Of a stretch of 64,000 bases of DNA, positions 8,891 through 17,059 are shown piece by piece. The notes under the pieces are model-generated. The model made no database searches. It was not told where the DNA came from and saw nothing but the letters and a program-made list of their open reading frames with translations. The DNA is from Janibacter sp. HTCC2649 (GTDB lineage: Bacteria > Actinomycetota > Actinomycetes > Actinomycetales > Dermatophilaceae). A program made the position numbers and the translations under genes. Positions within the stretch are counted from its first letter, which is position 1. Each line of letters starts with the position of its first letter. Location of the stretch: assembly GCF_000152705.1 (NCBI RefSeq), contig NZ_CH672413.1, forward strand, positions 2,145,978 to 2,209,977. The letters are read 5' to 3'.

Positions 8891-8923
8891 GGCCCGGCCC
8901 CAGCACGCGGCTGGGACCGGGCC
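8891..8923. terminator. Hairpin between convergent genes
   Basis: GGCCCGGCCCCAGC and GCTGGGACCGGGCC form a 14-bp stem with one mismatch and a 5-base loop, placed between two convergent stop codons. It lacks a U-run but would serve both strands. Confidence 0.65.
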
Positions 8924-8935
8924 GATGTCGTGGGC

Positions 8936-10108
8936 TCAGCTGACCCTCGGGAAGCGGAGCATCGTGCGGGCGTTGGTCTCGGTGATCTTGGCGACCTCGT
9001 CGTCGGGCACGTTGGCGAGAACTTCGGAGGCTCGCTTGCGGCTGTTGGGCCAGTTCGAGTCCGAGTGCGGGTAGTCGATCTCGAGCATGATCCTGTCGAC
9101 GCCGACCTTGTGACGGTTCTCGACTCCGAACTCGTCATCGATGAAGCAGCCCCAGAAGTGCTTGCGGAACAGGTCCGAGGGCGGGGTGTCGAAGTCGATG
9201 TTCTTCATGTAGTGGCGGTGCCGATCCCACACGAAGTCTGCGCGTTCGAGGATGTAGGGGATCCAACCGATGCCGCCCTCAGCGAGCGAGAACTGCAGCT
9301 TGGGGTACTTCTGGAGAATTCCCGAGAACATGAGGTCGACGGCGGACCACATGAGGTTGGACGAGAAGAGGGTGATGGCCACGGCAAAGGGCGCCTCCGG
9401 AAGCACCATGTTGTTCGTCGCCTGGGTCTGCATGAAGGAGAAGCCCGGCACGTAGCTGCTGGAGCCGAAGTGGAGCGAGATCGGCATGTCCGTCTCCTCG
9501 CACGCCTCCCACAACGGGTTCCAGTGGGCGTTGTGGAAACTGGGCAGACCCAGCGGGACAGGGCTGTCGGGGAAGGTAATGGTTCGCGCACCCATGGCCG
9601 CTGTGCGACGGACCTCGGCGACCGCGAGTTCGATGTCCCACGTCGGGAGGATCGCCATCGGAATGAGACGCGCGGGGTCGGTGGCGCACCACTCTTCCAC
9701 GTTGAAGTCATTCCACGCCTGGACGCACTTGAGGGCCAGGTCCTTGTCCGGTGCGCGGTGGAAGGTGCCACCGGCGAACCCGGGGAAGGAGGGGAAGGCC
9801 AGCGTGGCCTCGACACCGTCGGCGTCCATGTCCTTGAGTCGCTCGATCGGGTCATAACACCCCGGGATCATGTCCTCGTAGCGGACGGGGTCCATGCCCC
9901 ACTCCTCCACCGGCTTCCCGGCGACGGCGTTGAGGCCAATCGTGGGGGCCACCATGCCGTCGTAGTGCCACAGGTGCATGCCGTTCTTCTCGACGATGCG
10001 CGGCCCCTTCTCCTGATCGGCCTTGGACAACCGGTCCTGCCACACTTTCGGATGCTCGATGAGGTGGTCGTCGACCGAGATGATCTGGTGGCTTTCCTGA
10101 AGCGGCAT
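8936..10108 (-). CDS. Amidohydrolase-2 family protein (ACMSD-like TIM barrel)
   Basis: A 390-residue metal-dependent hydrolase/decarboxylase-type TIM barrel. It opens with IISVDDHLIEHPKVW, where the D-x-H motif of the Amidohydro_2 family appears as DDHLIE. A histidine follows in PISLHFGSSS, and a late aspartate in MLEIDYPHSDSNWP. The family includes decarboxylases and C-C hydrolases that act on carboxylic acids or CoA thioesters. GGGAG lies upstream of the ATG. Two more amidohydrolase genes are in the window (38707, 47351), this one and 38707 both under TTGACG-type sites. The reaction is unknown. Confidence 0.82.
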   Translation of the reverse strand: MPLQESHQIISVDDHLIEHPKVWQDRLSKADQEKGPRIVEKNGMHLWHYDGMVAPTIGLNAVAGKPVEEWGMDPVRYEDMIPGCYDPIERLKDMDADGVEATLAFPSFPGFAGGTFHRAPDKDLALKCVQAWNDFNVEEWCATDPARLIPMAILPTWDIELAVAEVRRTAAMGARTITFPDSPVPLGLPSFHNAHWNPLWEACEETDMPISLHFGSSSYVPGFSFMQTQATNNMVLPEAPFAVAITLFSSNLMWSAVDLMFSGILQKYPKLQFSLAEGGIGWIPYILERADFVWDRHRHYMKNIDFDTPPSDLFRKHFWGCFIDDEFGVENRHKVGVDRIMLEIDYPHSDSNWPNSRKRASEVLANVPDDEVAKITETNARTMLRFPRVS

Positions 10109-10162
10109 CCGAAGCTCCCTTGCTTCCCTGCGGTGAGTGTGTTCCTCGCACGATAGCCCGAG

Positions 10163-10178
10163 TTGACGAAACTGTCAC
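10163..10178. promoter_or_regulatory. TTGACG-type operator, degenerate second arm
   Basis: TTGACGAAACTGTCAC has one perfect arm and a weaker second arm. It lies 54 bp upstream of the amidohydrolase start, in the gap shared with the small divergent gene at 10278. Confidence 0.5.
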
Positions 10179-10277
10179 CTCTTTGACTGGTGCTCAAACC
10201 CTGGAATCTCTGGCCATCTCGAGGCGCACGGCGTAATGTTCTGACGGAATCGCCAATCCAGTGGAAGGGAACCCGAC

Positions 10278-10556
10278 ATGCCCCCGATCACCGACGAGCC
10301 GACGCCTGAGCGCGAGGACGAGGACGACCACGACCTCCTGACCTACGGCGAGGTCAGGGTGCGGCTCCACGAGGAGGTCCGGGCCCAGCGCGCGCTGGTG
10401 GCGGAGCTGGAGTCCGCGGGTCGGGACGTGACCGCGGCCCAACGCCGGCTCGACGCCCTGGTGGACGCCACCGATCGCAACACCCGCAACCGGATCAACG
10501 ACGAGAACTTCGAGAAGTTCTTCGGGTATCGAGGGACCGCGAGACGCAACACCTGA
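10278..10556 (+). CDS. Small charged helical protein of unknown function
   Basis: A 92-residue protein I do not recognise by family. The first 15 residues are acidic and proline-rich (PTPEREDEDDHDLL). A long predicted helix with heptad-like leucine and valine spacing follows (VRVRLHEEVRAQRALVAELE through AAQRRLDALVDATDR), then a basic aromatic tail (FEKFFGYRGTARR). A strong GGAAGGGA ribosome site precedes the ATG. It sits alone between a divergent amidohydrolase and a convergent acyl-CoA synthetase, within the TTGACG-regulated zone. Coding character and the ribosome site make it likely to be real. Confidence 0.65.
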   Translation: MPPITDEPTPEREDEDDHDLLTYGEVRVRLHEEVRAQRALVAELESAGRDVTAAQRRLDALVDATDRNTRNRINDENFEKFFGYRGTARRNT

Positions 10557-10574
10557 ACCCGGTTCGCAGGCTTG

Positions 10575-12146
10575 TCAGATGGCGCCGTGGGTGGCACGCA
10601 GCTGAACCTTGTCCACCTTCCCCGTGACCAGCACTGGGAGTGACCCGACGAAGATCACCCGCTTGGGGACCTTGTAGCCGGCGATTCGTGCGCGCACGTG
10701 CGCAGTGACCTCCTTGGCGCTCACCTCCGCGACAGCCTCGACGCCTGACCCGCGGACCACGACCGCACACACGGCTTCGCCCCATCGCGGATCGGGAACA
10801 CCGATGACCGCACAGCCAGCGACGCCCGGATGGGACTCGACCGCCCTCTCGACTTCGGGGCAGTAGACGTTCTCGCCGCCGGAGATCACGATGTCCTTGG
10901 TCCGGTCCACCAGATGCAGCAGCCCCTCCTCGTCGAACCTTCCGACGTCGCCCGTGCGGAACCACCCGTCGCGCACCTGGGTCGCCGTCGTGTCCGGGTC
11001 CTGCCAGTAGCCGCGAAACATGGCCTCGGTCCGCACGGTGATCTCCCCCGGTGCGCCTTCGGCCACGTCACGGCCTTCGGGGTCGGTCAACCGAACCTCA
11101 CACTCGGAGAACGGGATTCCAACGCTGGACAGGCGCCGGTGCGTCGTCGGATCGTCAGCGCTCGAGTGCAGTTCCCGAGGCAGACCGGAGGTCATGATCT
11201 CGGTCTGCCCGTAGAGGTTGAGGAACCCAGCGTCAGGCATGACCCTCATGGCTGCGCGCAGGGTGGGCAGAGTCATCGGTGCCGCCGAATAGAGAACAGT
11301 CCGGACCCCGGCGAGATCGGCCGGCGCGGGGTCGGCGTCCAGCACCGCCTGCACCATCGTCGGTGCGAGGTGAAGGACGGAGACGCGCTCGGCCCGGCAC
11401 CGACCGGCATACGCGGCCGGGTCGAACGCCTCCTCGATGACGGCCGCCCCACCGTGGACGTGGAGGCCAAGAGCGATCGCCATGGCACCGATGTGGAACA
11501 GCGGCATGACGAGCAGTCCCACGTCCTCACAGCCGGTGCGCATCTGGTGGGCCATCTCCTTGGCGAGCAGGCGCAGCTCGCGGTGGCCGAGCACGCAGCC
11601 CTTGGGCGTCCCGGTCGTGCCGCTCGTGAAGATGAGGAAGGCAATGTCTTGTGGCGAGGAGATGAAGGGCAACTCCCGGCCACGACCTCGGTCGAGAAAG
11701 TCTTCGTACCCAACGGTCATTGCTGTGCTCGGCGCTTCGCCCAGCGCGACGATCAGCTCGAGCCCGGGCAGTTCCTGCCGCAGGATCGACACGAGCTCGA
11801 GATGGTCGGGTCCGCAGAACAGCACTTTGGGGTCGGCGGCGCGCAGGATCTCGACGATCTCCGGCGCCGCGAGACGGAAGTTCACCGTGGCCACCACGAT
11901 CCCGCTGACGTGGGCCATGGAGAGCACCTCGCCGAACTCGATGCTGTTTCTCGCCAGAATCGCCACCCGGTCCTGGTGGCGCACGCCGTGATCGGCGAGG
12001 GCCGCCGCGAGTGCCACTGCTCGCTCATGGAGCTCACCATGGGTGCGAACCCTCGCCTCTTGGACGTAGGCGGGCCGGTTCGCGTGGTGCCGTGCGTTGG
12101 CAGAGGTGGTCGCACCGAGAGCCTGTCCGGTTGTCAAGGTGTGCAT
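10575..12146 (-). CDS. AMP-forming acyl-CoA synthetase
   Basis: A 523-residue ANL-superfamily ligase that makes an acyl-CoA from a carboxylic acid, ATP and CoA. The P-loop is FLIFTSGTTGTPKGCVLGHR near residue 170, NLYGQTEIMTSG is the A5 motif, GWFRTGDVGRFDEEG is A7, and LPVLVTGKVDKVQL carries the catalytic lysine near the C-terminus. GGAG lies 5 bp before the ATG. The start is only 15 bp from the operator at 12162-12177, so a bound repressor would block transcription. It is divergent from a CoA-transferase operon, so both branches of CoA-ester formation share one promoter region. Confidence 0.9.
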   Translation of the reverse strand: MHTLTTGQALGATTSANARHHANRPAYVQEARVRTHGELHERAVALAAALADHGVRHQDRVAILARNSIEFGEVLSMAHVSGIVVATVNFRLAAPEIVEILRAADPKVLFCGPDHLELVSILRQELPGLELIVALGEAPSTAMTVGYEDFLDRGRGRELPFISSPQDIAFLIFTSGTTGTPKGCVLGHRELRLLAKEMAHQMRTGCEDVGLLVMPLFHIGAMAIALGLHVHGGAAVIEEAFDPAAYAGRCRAERVSVLHLAPTMVQAVLDADPAPADLAGVRTVLYSAAPMTLPTLRAAMRVMPDAGFLNLYGQTEIMTSGLPRELHSSADDPTTHRRLSSVGIPFSECEVRLTDPEGRDVAEGAPGEITVRTEAMFRGYWQDPDTTATQVRDGWFRTGDVGRFDEEGLLHLVDRTKDIVISGGENVYCPEVERAVESHPGVAGCAVIGVPDPRWGEAVCAVVVRGSGVEAVAEVSAKEVTAHVRARIAGYKVPKRVIFVGSLPVLVTGKVDKVQLRATHGAI

Positions 12147-12161
12147 CGCAGCTCCAAGAAT

Positions 12162-12177
12162 ATGACGATTACGTCAA
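12162..12177. promoter_or_regulatory. TTGACG-type operator, synthetase side
   Basis: ATGACGATTACGTCAA matches the site with one change in the left arm. It lies immediately upstream of the acyl-CoA synthetase ribosome site. Confidence 0.6.
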
Positions 12178-12241
12178 TCGACCGTAGCGCCGGAGCGAAC
12201 GCTGAGGCAAGGGCTCGCCATGGACCAACTTCCCCAGCTCC

Positions 12242-12257
12242 TTGGCAGTTTCGTCAA
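12242..12257. promoter_or_regulatory. TTGACG-type operator, CoA-transferase side
   Basis: TTGGCAGTTTCGTCAA has a perfect right arm and a degenerate left arm. It is 51 bp before the CoA-transferase start and 80 bp from the site at 12162, giving each divergent promoter its own copy. Confidence 0.5.
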
Positions 12258-12307
12258 CTTCGGCTTTACTGGGACCCAAGAACCCCAACTACACCCTAAG
12301 GTGAAGC

Positions 12308-13534
12308 ATGAGCAACGACGCTCAGCAGGTCCTGTCCGGGATCAAGGTCATCGAGCTGGCCGCCTGGACCTTCGTCCCCACTGCAGGGGCGGTACTCGCC
12401 GACTGGGGCGCCGACGTCCTCAAGATCGAGCATCCGGAGACCGGAGACCCTCAGCGTGGTCTCATCAACTCGGGCATGGTGAGCGGTGCCGGCGGGGTGA
12501 ACCACTTCATCGAACAGCCGAACCGTGGCAAGCGCAGTGTCGCCATCGATGTCTCCCATCCGGACGGTCTCGAGTTGCTGATGAAGCTCGTCGAGCAGGC
12601 CGATGTGTTCGTCACGAACCTCCTTCCGGAGAGCCGCGAGCGCCTCGGCGTGGACGTCGATGCGATCCGGGCCCGCAACCCCAAGATCATCTATGCCCGC
12701 GGTCACGGCTACGGCTCCAAGGGTGAGCAGATCAATCGGGGCGGTTTCGACCTCGCCGCCTTCTGGGCGCGCGGTGGAATCGGCGAGGCCTACACATCGT
12801 CAGCGCCGGACGCCTACCCGCCGGTGCAGCGCCCGGCCTTCGGCGACGTCGTGGCCGGGTTCGCCATCGCCTCCGGCATCGTCGGCGCACTGTTCAAGCG
12901 CGAGCGCACGGGTGAATCGTCGGTCGTGGACGTCTCCCTGCTCAACATGGCCATGTGGCAGTTGGCACCCGACATCGTCGGCGCCGGAGTCACCGGACAG
13001 AACGTGCCGAAGTTCAACCTCGCGGAATCACCGAACCCCGCGGTCGGCTTCTTCCCCACGAGCGACGGGCGCCACCTCGCGTTCGTGCTCCTGCAGTCCG
13101 ACCGTTTCTGGGAGGACTTCTGCACCCGGATGGTCCGCGAGGACCTCATCAACGACGAGCGCTACAGCGACCAGAAGGTGCGGTTCGTGAACCGCAAGGA
13201 CTGCATCATCGAGATCCGCAAGGCCTTCGGTGCCCACCCTCTGGCCCACTGGCAGGAGAAGTTCGCCGACTTCGACGGGGTGTGGGACGTCGTCCAGTCC
13301 GCGCTCGACGTCCACAGCGACCCACAGGCCCAGGTCAACGGATATCTGCCGCGGCTGACCAACACCAGTGGGGTCGACTTCGCCGTGGTGGACTCCCCGG
13401 TGCAGTTCGACGAGCGGCCCAACGCGTCACGTCGCGCTCCCGAGCATGGGGAGCACACCGACGAGGTCCTCCAGGAGCTCGGGCTCGACTGGGACGAGAT
13501 CATCGCCCACAAGTCGAGCGGCGCCATCCTGTGA
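12308..13534 (+). CDS. Family III (CaiB/BaiF) CoA-transferase
   Basis: A 408-residue CoA-transferase of the formyl-CoA transferase/carnitine CoA-transferase family. The N-terminal Rossmann part opens with IKVIELAAWTFVPTAGAVLA and DVLKIEHPETGDPQR. GGFDLAAFWARGG, about residue 154, contains the aspartate expected to carry the CoA thioester intermediate, and ESSVVDVSLLNMAMW is typical of the linker region. It starts with AAGGTG a few bases before the ATG. It is first in an operon with an SDR and a two-domain VOC protein, and probably moves CoA to or from a pathway acid. The acyl donor is unknown. Confidence 0.9.
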   Translation: MSNDAQQVLSGIKVIELAAWTFVPTAGAVLADWGADVLKIEHPETGDPQRGLINSGMVSGAGGVNHFIEQPNRGKRSVAIDVSHPDGLELLMKLVEQADVFVTNLLPESRERLGVDVDAIRARNPKIIYARGHGYGSKGEQINRGGFDLAAFWARGGIGEAYTSSAPDAYPPVQRPAFGDVVAGFAIASGIVGALFKRERTGESSVVDVSLLNMAMWQLAPDIVGAGVTGQNVPKFNLAESPNPAVGFFPTSDGRHLAFVLLQSDRFWEDFCTRMVREDLINDERYSDQKVRFVNRKDCIIEIRKAFGAHPLAHWQEKFADFDGVWDVVQSALDVHSDPQAQVNGYLPRLTNTSGVDFAVVDSPVQFDERPNASRRAPEHGEHTDEVLQELGLDWDEIIAHKSSGAIL

Positions 13535-14412
13535 CCGATGGCATGACCCCGACCATGCGGCCTGCGAGCACGGACACCTCCGTGCTCGCAGGCCGCACGG
13601 CCATCATCAGCGGGGCGAGTCGCGGGATTGGGGCAGCCATCGCCACGGCTCTGGCCGCAGCAGGCGTGAACGTGGTTCTGTTCGCCAAGTCCGGGACCGA
13701 CACCCCCGGTCGACTGCCGGGCTCCGTGCACGACGTCGCGGACGAGATTCGCGCACTCGGTGGCGCCGTCCTGCCGCATGTCGGCGACCTGCGCAACGAT
13801 GCCGACATCGAGGCCGTGGTCGCGGCTGCGGTGGTCGAGTTTGGGGGCCTCGACATCGTCGTGAACAACGCCGCCTCCTTCGACATGACGCCGACCGCGA
13901 AGATGTCGATGAAGCGCTACGACCTGCTCCACCAGATCAACACCCGCGGCGCCTTCGCCCTCACCCGCGCCGCCCTGCCGCACCTGGTCCAGTCCGACCA
14001 TGCGCACGTCCTCACGATCTCACCACCCCTGACCCTCGACCCGAAATGGCTCGGCCCGCACACGGCATACACCGTCTCGAAGTATGCGATGAGCCTGATG
14101 ACTCTCGGGTTGGCCGCCGAGCTCGCGTCGACACCGGTGGCGGCCAACTCGCTGTGGCCCAGCGTTTCCGTTGCGACGGAAGCGATCCGGACCATCCTGG
14201 GCGATGAGGTCGCATCGGCGCGTTCGCGCACCCCGCGAGTGATGGCTGATGCGGCCCTGGAGATTTTGCGACGCAGCCCATGCGACCGCACGGGCCAGCT
14301 GATGACCGACGAGGATGTCCTTCGTGGAGCCGGGGTGACCGACCTGAGCGTCTACCGGCTCGGTGACGCCGAGGACGACCTCTCCCCGAGCTGGTTCCTC
14401 CCGGAGGCCTGA
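13531..14412 (+). CDS. Short-chain dehydrogenase, HSDL2-like
   Basis: A roughly 293-residue NAD(P)-dependent oxidoreductase. The cofactor motif TAIISGASRGIGAAIA, then IVVNNAASF, and the catalytic YTVSKYAMS are all present. The segment VLTISPPLTLDPKWLGPHTA and the following NSLWPSVSVAT are characteristic of the HSDL2-like branch of SDRs, which is found with fatty-acid and terpenoid catabolism genes. The GTG at 13531 overlaps the previous stop by GTGA and is preferred; ATGs at 13543 and 13555 are alternatives. The likely reaction is oxidation of a hydroxyl on a CoA ester or related intermediate. Confidence 0.85.
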   Translation: MTDGMTPTMRPASTDTSVLAGRTAIISGASRGIGAAIATALAAAGVNVVLFAKSGTDTPGRLPGSVHDVADEIRALGGAVLPHVGDLRNDADIEAVVAAAVVEFGGLDIVVNNAASFDMTPTAKMSMKRYDLLHQINTRGAFALTRAALPHLVQSDHAHVLTISPPLTLDPKWLGPHTAYTVSKYAMSLMTLGLAAELASTPVAANSLWPSVSVATEAIRTILGDEVASARSRTPRVMADAALEILRRSPCDRTGQLMTDEDVLRGAGVTDLSVYRLGDAEDDLSPSWFLPEA

Positions 14413-15320
14413 TGAGCACGTCACCTGCTCCCCAGCATGCGCACGCCGCGATGCACTGCAATCTCAACACGGTCAACCTGCCCGCCGCCGAAGCGTTCTA
14501 TCGCGTCGTCGCCGGGCGCGAACCCCGGTTCAGATCGGTCGGCACCGATCAGGACGCCAGCGCCATGGGTCTGGGTGAGCGGACCTCGAGCGTCACCGCG
14601 TTCGTGTGGGACGAGCGTGGCCCGCGGGCGGCGCCAGCCCTCGAGCTCGTCGGCTGGTCGGACCCGGCGACAGTGCCTGCCGACGATCACCCCCGTGCTG
14701 GCTTCACCACGATCGGCTACCGCGTCCGCGATCTCGTGGCAGCCCGGCCAGCTCTTGAGGCCCTCGGTGCGAGCCTCACTCGGGCCTCGGTGCGCGGCCA
14801 CAGCCTTCCGGCCCTCCAACTCGTCGACCCCGACGGGGTCCGCGTCGAAGTCGTCGAAATCGCCGACGTCTCGGCGCCTACCGCTCACGGTTCCGACGGG
14901 AGCGGGCCGGCCCTGGCTTACGAGCGACTGCGCGTCACCGACCTCGGGCGCTCGCTCGACTGGTACGCCACCATCGGTTTTGCGGTGCTGCACCGCGATG
15001 GGGTGAGCGCATCCATCACGCTGCCCGAGGATCCGACCTTCTCGCTCGAACTCGAGGAGCACTCTGAACTGGCTCCCTCGCCGGATCGGGCCAACGAGCA
15101 GGGCCTCTATCGCATCGCGCTCGGGGTCGAGGACGTCGTCGAGGCGGCGACTGCCCTTCGGGCAGCGGAGCCCACCACCCCGGACCCGGTCTTCATCCCC
15201 ATGGTGGACACTCCCACCGGCGGCTTCACCGTGCTCTTCCTGACGGACCCCGACGGGACGGTCATCGAGCTCGTGGCCCGCCCCCGCTCCGAAGTGAGAC
15301 GGCCTCAACAGCCTGTTTGA
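14412..15320 (+). CDS. Two-domain VOC (glyoxalase/dioxygenase-fold) protein
   Basis: A 302-residue protein with two vicinal-oxygen-chelate domains, roughly residues 10-150 and 165-300. Each ends in the typical strand (LVDPDGVRVEVVEI in the first, LTDPDGTVIELVARP in the second). The family includes methylmalonyl-CoA epimerase, extradiol dioxygenases and glyoxalases. Metal-ligand glutamates at the domain ends are present, but the specific activity cannot be assigned; in a CoA catabolic operon, an epimerase- or lyase-like role is plausible. The start overlaps the SDR stop (TGATG). Its own stop lies inside the next operator. Confidence 0.8.
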   Translation: MSTSPAPQHAHAAMHCNLNTVNLPAAEAFYRVVAGREPRFRSVGTDQDASAMGLGERTSSVTAFVWDERGPRAAPALELVGWSDPATVPADDHPRAGFTTIGYRVRDLVAARPALEALGASLTRASVRGHSLPALQLVDPDGVRVEVVEIADVSAPTAHGSDGSGPALAYERLRVTDLGRSLDWYATIGFAVLHRDGVSASITLPEDPTFSLELEEHSELAPSPDRANEQGLYRIALGVEDVVEAATALRAAEPTTPDPVFIPMVDTPTGGFTVLFLTDPDGTVIELVARPRSEVRRPQQPV

Positions 15321-15332
15321 CGAATTCGTCAG
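15317..15332. promoter_or_regulatory. TTGACG-type operator overlapping the VOC stop codon
   Basis: TTGACGAATTCGTCAG is an almost perfect palindrome centred on GAATTC. The stop of the VOC gene is TGA within it. It is 121 bp upstream of the next operon. Confidence 0.6.
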
Positions 15333-15417
15333 ATACGAGGCGCTGTTGAAGCGCCAGACCGCCGAGGACACCATTCATAGGCTCGGCAGCCCGCATCCAC
15401 ATAACTTGACACTTTCG

Positions 15418-15446
15418 TTGACAACGCTCAATCAGCGCCCTAATCT
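15418..15446 (+). promoter_or_regulatory. Sigma70-type promoter giving a leaderless transcript
   Basis: TTGACA at 15418-15423, a 17-bp spacer and TAATCT at 15441-15446 form a consensus-quality promoter. The GTG start of the ACAD at 15453 is 6 bp after the -10 box, where transcription would begin, and no ribosome site fits. A second TTGACA at 15405 lies just upstream. Confidence 0.65.
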
Positions 15447-15452
15447 GACGAT

Positions 15453-16622
15453 GTGACCCCACTCGCTGAGGACGACCTCGCAGACCTGCGCTCCTCGGTG
15501 CGCGGGGTTCTCGACCGCTCCTGCGGTGAGCCCGCGGTACGCGCCACGATGGCCACGGAGGCGGGTGTCGACCTACAGCTGTGGCAGTCGCTCGTGCGCG
15601 AGTTCGACCTCCCGGCTCTCGCGGTCCCGACGGACTGGGGCGGTGCAGGTGTCGGCTGGTCGGCCCACCGGGTGGCCTTCGAGGAGCTCGGCCGAGCCCT
15701 GGCCTGCGTTCCGGCACTGTCCGTCATCGGCCTGGCCCTGCCGGCCCTGATCGCCAGCCAGGACGACACCGCCTGCGACGAGATCATCCCCGCAATCCTG
15801 GCGGGCGACACCATCGCCACGGCCGCCCTGCTCGGCGCCGATCCCGTCGCGGCCTGTGCCGTGCGTGCGGTCCACGAGTCCCCGTCGGAGCCTGGTTGGT
15901 CACTGTCCGGTGAGGTGCGGCACGTCCTCGACGGGCAGGTGGCGGACCTCGTGCTCCTTCTCGCCCGCACCGAGGACGGCGCAGTCGGCCTCTATGCGCT
16001 CGACCCTCGCGCGGCGGGCGTCACGATCGACACGCGGGTGACATCCGACCTCACCCGTCGCATCATCGGACTCTCACTCAACCGCGCCGTCGCCCGACGA
16101 CTGGGCGACGCCGACGCGGGAGCACGGGCGGTGTCCTCAGCCCGGCCGCAGGCCCTGCTCGCCCTTGCGTGCGAGCAAACCGGCGGCACAGCTTCCGCTC
16201 TCGACCAGTCCGTGGCGTATGCCGGGCAACGCACACAGTTCGGCCGCCAGATCGGTTCCTTCCAGGCGATCAAGCATCGCCTCGCGGACGTTCTCGTGTC
16301 CCTCGAGGAGTGCCGATCGGCCACGTGGGCCACGGTCCGCGGAGTCGATGACGATCAGGCCGACGTCGAGCTTCTCGCTCGAGCCACGGCTGCCGTCTGC
16401 GGCGACGCCTACGTCAAGGCCGCCTCGGGCAACGTCCAGGTCCATGGCGGCATCGGCTACACGTGGGAGCACTCGGCACACCTGCACGTCAAGCGATCCC
16501 GAGGATCCGCAGCCCTCTTGGGCACCCCGGCCGAGCACCGTGCCCGCATCGGCGCACTGCTGCCCCTCCTGACCGAGACCGACGAGGCCCACGCGTGGGC
16601 AGACGAAGGAGCACTTCGATGA
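15453..16622 (+). CDS. Acyl-CoA dehydrogenase, GGIG-type (beta-like) subunit
   Basis: A 389-residue ACAD whose C-terminal part has GNVQVHGGIGYTWEHSAHLH, the marker of the second subunit type of heteromeric FadE enzymes, preceded by YAGQRTQFGRQIGSFQAIKH. It starts with GTG and appears to be leaderless (promoter at 15418-15446). It opens a six-gene rightward operon that also contains a GGT-type ACAD at 18216, its probable partner, although the two are separated by a DUF35-like protein and a thiolase-fold protein. Its stop overlaps the next ATG (ATGA). Confidence 0.87.
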   Translation: MTPLAEDDLADLRSSVRGVLDRSCGEPAVRATMATEAGVDLQLWQSLVREFDLPALAVPTDWGGAGVGWSAHRVAFEELGRALACVPALSVIGLALPALIASQDDTACDEIIPAILAGDTIATAALLGADPVAACAVRAVHESPSEPGWSLSGEVRHVLDGQVADLVLLLARTEDGAVGLYALDPRAAGVTIDTRVTSDLTRRIIGLSLNRAVARRLGDADAGARAVSSARPQALLALACEQTGGTASALDQSVAYAGQRTQFGRQIGSFQAIKHRLADVLVSLEECRSATWATVRGVDDDQADVELLARATAAVCGDAYVKAASGNVQVHGGIGYTWEHSAHLHVKRSRGSAALLGTPAEHRARIGALLPLLTETDEAHAWADEGALR

Positions 16623-17059
16623 GCCAGGTCCCCGTGGCCGAAGGCCTGTTCACCTGGCCGTCCGACGATCCGGCGCTCCTTGCCGGCAGGGGGAGTGACG
16701 GTTCGCTCGTCTTCCCCTTCCGCGAGCACCGGCTCATCGGCGGTGTTCGGGAGCGACTCGAGCAGGTCGAGCTTCCCCGTCGGGGCACACTGTGGACCTT
16801 CACCACCCAGCTCTTCCGCCCGACCTCTCCGCCGTATGCCGGTGACGACACCCCGGAGACGTTCCAGGGTTTCACGGTCGGCTACGTCGAACTGCCCGGA
16901 GCGCTGCGAGTCGAGGCCCGGCTCACCGAGCCCGATCCGGCCAAGCTCCAGATCGGCCAGGAGATGGAGTTGCGGATCGTGCCCCTCGGCAAGGACAAGG
17001 ACGGGAACCAGACGATGATCTATGCCTTCGCCCCTGTGGACCGGGAGGCCTCGGCATGA
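16619..17059 (+). CDS. DUF35-like OB-fold protein lacking the zinc ribbon
   Basis: A 146-residue protein whose C-terminal two thirds read as the OB-fold of DUF35 acyl-CoA-associated proteins (GTLWTFTTQLFRPTSPPY, TFQGFTVGYVELPGALRVEA, LQIGQEMELRIVPL). In normal DUF35 proteins the N-terminal half has a four-cysteine rubredoxin-like zinc ribbon; this protein contains no cysteine at all, and DGSLVFPFREHRLIGG stands in the equivalent place. DUF35 partners bind thiolase-fold enzymes, as in Ltp2-ChsH2 aldolase or the archaeal thiolase complex. Here the next gene, overlapping by ATGA, is such a thiolase-fold protein, so complex formation is likely. Confidence 0.78.
   Translation: MSQVPVAEGLFTWPSDDPALLAGRGSDGSLVFPFREHRLIGGVRERLEQVELPRRGTLWTFTTQLFRPTSPPYAGDDTPETFQGFTVGYVELPGALRVEARLTEPDPAKLQIGQEMELRIVPLGKDKDGNQTMIYAFAPVDREASA

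Noticed and set aside
15401-15410. TTGAC at 15405 as a further copy of the TTGACG operator
   Set aside because: There is no inverted second arm; TTGACA here and at 15418 fits better as promoter -35 sequence.
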